DNA of 45,945 bases from an uncultured Gemmatimonadales bacterium (GTDB taxonomy: Bacteria; Gemmatimonadota; Gemmatimonadetes; Palauibacterales; Palauibacteraceae). The stretch covers positions 136,539-182,483 of the forward strand of contig CAMYMV010000007.1 in NCBI GenBank assembly GCA_947259585.1. Direction: 5' to 3'. The translations under genes were made by a program, and so were the position numbers. Shown here in pieces: positions 45,271 through 45,945 of the stretch (its first letter is position 1; each line of letters opens with the position of its first letter). The notes under the pieces were generated by a model, which saw nothing but the letters and a program-made list of their open reading frames with translations, did no database searches and was not told where the DNA came from.

Positions 45271-45945
45271 ACCACTCCCTCGTAGGCTGCGGCCGGGTCC
45301 AGAAAACGCTGGACGCGCAGATTGGATGTCGTCCTCAGCTCCTCCGGCGTTCCGATCGCCTGAATCACCCCATCCGAGAGCACGGCGATCCGGTCGGCGA
45401 GGAAAAAGGCGGAATCCACGTCGTGGGTGACGATCACGCTGGTGCTCCCGATCTCGCTCTTGAGGCGTGAGATGAGCTCGTTGATCTTCGAGGCGTTGAG
45501 CGGGTCGAGCCCGGTCGTCGGCTCATCGTAGAGGATGTACGGCTGGCGTCCGACGACCGCTCGCGCCAGTGCGACGCGCTTCTGCATTCCACCGGAGAGC
45601 GCGGCCGGGAGAAGCGGAAGCACCTCCGGGTCGAGGTTGACGTGCTCGAGCGCCTCCAGCACCAGCTTGCCGCAGTCGACATCCGGCCGCTTGCAGTGAT
45701 CCTCCGGCAGCCCCAGCAGGATGTTGCCTTCGACGGTGAGCGAGTCGAAGAGGGCCGAGTTCTGAAAGACGTAGCTGATGCGGGAGCGAATCCGCTTGAT
45801 GGTCCGGCCATCCGCTCGTGACACCGAGATACCATCCACCATCACATCTCCCTCGTCCGGGTCGAAGAGCCCGACGATGTGTTTGAGCAGGACGCTCTTG
45901 CCCGTGCCGGACGGACCCATCACCACTACGCACTCGCCCTCGTTC
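45267..45945 (-). CDS. mlaF: MlaF-family ABC transporter ATP-binding protein, 5'-truncated by the window edge
   Basis: The ATPase subunit of the Mla-type lipid transporter. The frame continues past base 45945 with NEGECVVVMG, so the N-terminal strands are missing. Present are Walker A GPSGTGKSVLLKHIVGL, the Q-loop SYVFQNSALFDSLTV, ABC signature LSGGMQKRVALARAV, Walker B ILYDEPTTGLDP and the switch His in VIVTHDVDSAFFLADRI. It is translationally coupled to mlaD downstream. The permease mlaE is expected just outside the window. Confidence 0.92.
   Translation of the reverse strand, partial: NEGECVVVMGPSGTGKSVLLKHIVGLFDPDEGDVMVDGISVSRADGRTIKRIRSRISYVFQNSALFDSLTVEGNILLGLPEDHCKRPDVDCGKLVLEALEHVNLDPEVLPLLPAALSGGMQKRVALARAVVGRQPYILYDEPTTGLDPLNASKINELISRLKSEIGSTSVIVTHDVDSAFFLADRIAVLSDGVIQAIGTPEELRTTSNLRVQRFLDPAAAYEGVV

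Overview
The window is GC-rich bacterial chromosome, densely packed with housekeeping genes and with no sign of prophage, insertion sequence, CRISPR array or genomic island. MlaD/MlaF transport genes at the right edge and a lipobox protein point to a diderm (Gram-negative-type) cell. An archaeal/eukaryotic-type ProS and a GlmU-like protein of the 'alternative' bacterial type fit a deep-branching phylum such as Gemmatimonadota or another FCB-like lineage. That placement is inference, because no rRNA gene is present.

Layout, left to right. The window opens with the 3' part of enolase and an FtsB/DivIC septum protein, then two tRNAs with anticodon CAU separated by a terminator-like hairpin, then thiI. 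An envelope-precursor and intramembrane-proteolysis block follows: uppS, cdsA, rseP. On the minus strand is a three-gene set: manC, a GlmU-like nucleotidyltransferase/acyltransferase and a metallo-beta-lactamase-fold protein. Plus-strand genes then run lipoprotein, serS, an orphan sensor histidine kinase and a PcrA/UvrD helicase. A DUF948 protein lies on the minus strand, convergent with the helicase gene. Next come murA with pgeF, and then a long transcription/translation operon: rimP, nusA, an L7Ae-like gene, infB, a DUF503 gene, rbfA, truB, ribF, rpsO, pnp, an M16 peptidase gene and ald. The elongasome set mreB, mreC, mreD, mrdA, rodA follows. The last third holds accD, folC, a bacilliredoxin gene, hisS, proS, guaA and a NIF3-family gene. 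The window closes with minus-strand mlaF and mlaD.

The genes fall into three themes: peptidoglycan and envelope (uppS, cdsA, rseP, murA, pgeF, mre/mrd/rod, mla), translation and RNA (tRNAs, thiI, serS, nusA to pnp, hisS, proS) and central metabolism (eno, accD, folC, guaA, ald, ribF). Start/stop overlaps of the ATGA, GTGA or CTGA kind are very common, which suggests pervasive translational coupling.

I did not find a convincing undescribed multi-gene system. The best leads are local: a MurA whose catalytic Cys is Asp, a promoter-sized palindrome that would give a leaderless uppS mRNA, a terminator hairpin ahead of rimP-nusA, a terminator between the two CAU tRNAs, an unusual U1:U72 mismatch in the initiator tRNA, and two genes (mrdA and the helicase gene) without a usable ATG/GTG/TTG start.
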